Below are positions 62,182 through 64,000 of a stretch of DNA of 64,000 nucleotides, in pieces; position 1 is the stretch's first letter, and every line of letters begins with the position of its first letter. The notes under the pieces were generated by a model that made no database searches, was not told the origin of the DNA, and saw only the letters and a list, made by a program, of their open reading frames with translations. The stretch is from assembly GCF_036320965.1 (NCBI RefSeq), contig NC_092225.1:2175756-2239755 (forward strand). The letters are read 5' to 3'. This stretch comes from Panulirus ornatus (Eukaryota > Arthropoda > Malacostraca > Decapoda > Palinuridae). Both the position numbers and the translations under genes were made by a program.

Positions 62182-64000
62182 TGCTTTGTCGCTGTCTCCC
62201 GCGTTTGCGAGGTAGCGCAAGGAAACAGACGAAAGAAATGGCCCAACCCACCCCCATACAGATGTATATACATACGTCCACACACGCAAATATACATACC
62301 TACACAGCTTTCCCTGGTTTACCCCAGACGCTTCACATGCCCTGATTCAATCCACTGACAGCACGTCAACCCCGGTATACCACATCGCTCCAACTCACTC
62401 TATTCCTTGCCCTCCTTTCACCCTCCTGCATGTTCAGGCCCCGATCACACAAAATCTTTTTCACTCCATCTTTCCACCTCCAATTTGGTCTCCCTCTTCT
62501 CCTCGTTCCCTCCACCTCCGACACATATATCCTCTTGGTCAATCTTTCCTCACTCATTCTCTCCATGTGACCAAACCATTTCAAAACACCCTCCTCTGCT
62601 CTCTCAACCACGCTCTTTTTATTTCCACACATCTCTCTTACCCTTACGTTACTTACTCGATCAAACCACCTCACACCATACATTGTCCTTAAACATCTCA
62701 TTTCCAGCACATCCATCCTCCTGCGCACAACTCTATCCATAGTCCACGCCTCGCAACCATACAACATTGTTGTAACCACTATTCCTTCAAACATACCCAT
62801 TTTTGCTCTCCGAGGTAATGTTCTCGACTTCCACACATTCTTCAAGGCTCCCAGAATTTTCGCCCCCTCCCCCACCCTATGATCCACTTCCGCTTCCATA
62901 GTTCCATCCGCTGCCAGATCCACTCCCAGATATCTAAAACACTTCACTTCCTCCAGTTTTTCTCCATTCAAACTCACCTCCCAGTTGACTTGACCCTCAA
63001 CCCTACTGTACCTAATAACCTTGCTCTTATTCACATTTACTCTTAACTTTCTTCTTTCACACACTTTACCAAACTCAGTCACCAGCTTCTGTAGTTTCTC
63101 ACATGAATCAGCCACCAGCGCTGTATCATCAGCGAACAACAACTGACTCACTTCCCAAGCTCTCTCATCCCCAACAGACTTCATACTTGCCCCTCTTTCC
63201 AAAACTCTTGCATTCACCTCCCTAAGAACCCCATCCATAAAGAAATTAAACAATAATGGAGACATCACACACCCCTGCCGCAAACCTACATTCACTGAGA
63301 ACCAATCACTTTCCTCTCTTCCTACACGTACACATGCCTTACATCCTCGATAAAAACTTTTCACTGCTTCTAACAACTTGCCTCCCACACCATATATTCT
63401 TAATACCTTCCACAGAGCATATCTATCAACTCTATCATATGCCTTCTCCAGATCCATAAATGTTACATACAAATCCATTTGCTTTTCTAAGTATTTCTCA
63501 CATACATTCTTCAAAGCAAACACCTGATCAACACATCCTCTACCACTTCTGAAACCACACTGCTCTTCCCCAATCTGATGCTCTGTACATGCCTTCACCC
63601 TCTCAGTCAATACCCTCCCATATAATTTGCCAGGAATACTCAACAAACTTATACCTCTGTAATTTGAGCACTCACTCTTATCCCCTTTGCCTTTGTACAA
63701 TGTCACTATGCACGCATTCCGCCAATCCTCAGGCACCTCACCATGAGTCATACATACATTAAATAACCTTACCAACCAGTCAACAATACAGTCACCCCCT
63801 TTTTTAATAGATTTCACTGCAATACCATCCAAACCTGCTGCCTTGCCGGCTTTCATCTTCCGCAAAGCTTTTACTACCTCTTCTCTGTTTACCAAATCAT
63901 TTTCCCTAACCCTCGCACTTTGCACACCACCTCGACCAAAACACCCTATATCTGCCACTCTATCATCAAACACATTCAATAAACCTTCAAAATACTCACT
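62182..64000 (-). mobile_element. RTE-like LINE copy N, runs off the window
   Basis: A/TA tail at 62150-62181, terminal stem-loop, short-type 3' UTR, then an uninterrupted ORF to the window edge. Close to copy A, but with Asp at KAYD, so a different subfamily from A and B. Confidence 0.9.
62366..64000 (-). CDS. Endonuclease-RT of RTE-like LINE copy N, partial at window edge
   Basis: Open from the window edge (SEYFEGLLNVFDD, about residue 455 of copy A) to the stop next to VVYRG, more than 540 codons. The complete RT is present: [46 protein letters not shown] with catalytic Asp, RQGCVMSP and FADD, then the C-terminal [10 protein letters not shown] patch. Private changes include RYALW for RDALW, VKSIKKGG for VEFIKKGG and PRRAKMG for SRKAKMG. 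The first in-frame Met in the window is not the true start. Whether the endonuclease is intact lies outside the window. Confidence 0.9.
   Translation of the reverse strand, partial: SEYFEGLLNVFDDRVADIGCFGRGGVQSARVRENDLVNREEVVKALRKMKAGKAAGLDGIAVKSIKKGGDCIVDWLVRLFNVCMTHGEVPEDWRNACIVTLYKGKGDKSECSNYRGISLLSIPGKLYGRVLTERVKACTEHQIGEEQCGFRSGRGCVDQVFALKNVCEKYLEKQMDLYVTFMDLEKAYDRVDRYALWKVLRIYGVGGKLLEAVKSFYRGCKACVRVGREESDWFSVNVGLRQGCVMSPLLFNFFMDGVLREVNARVLERGASMKSVGDERAWEVSQLLFADDTALVADSCEKLQKLVTEFGKVCERRKLRVNVNKSKVIRYSRVEGQVNWEVSLNGEKLEEVKCFRYLGVDLAADGTMEAEVDHRVGEGAKILGALKNVWKSRTLPRRAKMGMFEGIVVTTMLYGCEAWTMDRVVRRRMDVLEMRCLRTMYGVRWFDRVSNVRVREMCGNKKSVVERAEEGVLKWFGHMERMSEERLTKRIYVSEVEGTRRRGRPNWRWKDGVKKILCDRGLNMQEGERRARNRVSWSDVVYRG

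Overview
This is a repeat-dense piece of an arthropod nuclear genome, most likely from a decapod crustacean. The evidence is very long (TA)n, (GT)n and (GA)n microsatellites, an AACCT/TTAGG-type pentanucleotide block, many minisatellites, RTE-like LINEs, Penelope-like elements (PLEs) and tRNA-derived SINEs. I see no host protein-coding gene, rRNA gene or intact tRNA gene. The species call is inference.

The dominant component is one RTE-like non-LTR retrotransposon family (APE endonuclease plus reverse transcriptase in one ORF, no ORF1). One copy, A (1646-5347, minus), keeps an uninterrupted 998-codon ORF. Copy B (9726-13437, minus) is equally long but frameshifted. Copy N (62182-64000, minus) is open and runs off the window. 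About ten 5'-truncated copies and several old relics fill the rest. Copies end in a conserved stem-loop followed by A/TAAA and then (TA)n, and they are nested in each other's (TA)n tails, often tail to tail.

The most interesting small element is a roughly 170-260 bp repeat (15846, 33811, 44875, 50833). It joins the structured 5' UTR of the LINE to the LINE's 3'-terminal stem-loop, so it is an internally deleted, non-autonomous partner (SIDE/SINE-like).

The second autonomous class is Penelope-like. PLE1 (5618-7146) has YVDD reverse transcriptase and GIY-YIG remnants flanked by inverted terminal units. PLE2 (51050-52790) has YFDD and GIY-YIG remnants, and PLE3 (59090-60650) is an old RT relic. 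Six terminal units related to PLE1 carry a 43-nt hammerhead-ribozyme-like motif whose helix III is a palindrome. One pair of units shows covariation in helix I.

Layout: 0-1.6 kb minisatellite and unique DNA; 1.6-16.6 kb LINE/PLE cluster; 16.6-36.8 kb mostly unique DNA with minisatellites, microsatellites, telomere-like repeats, an old RTE-like relic and a CR1/Jockey-like LINE relic; 36.8-45.9 kb LINE, SINE and SIDE cluster; 46-48 kb minisatellites; 48.2-56.8 kb LINE, PLE and SIDE cluster; 56.8-62.1 kb minisatellite and relics; 62.2-64 kb LINE N. Strongly diverged relics may have been missed in the unique stretches.
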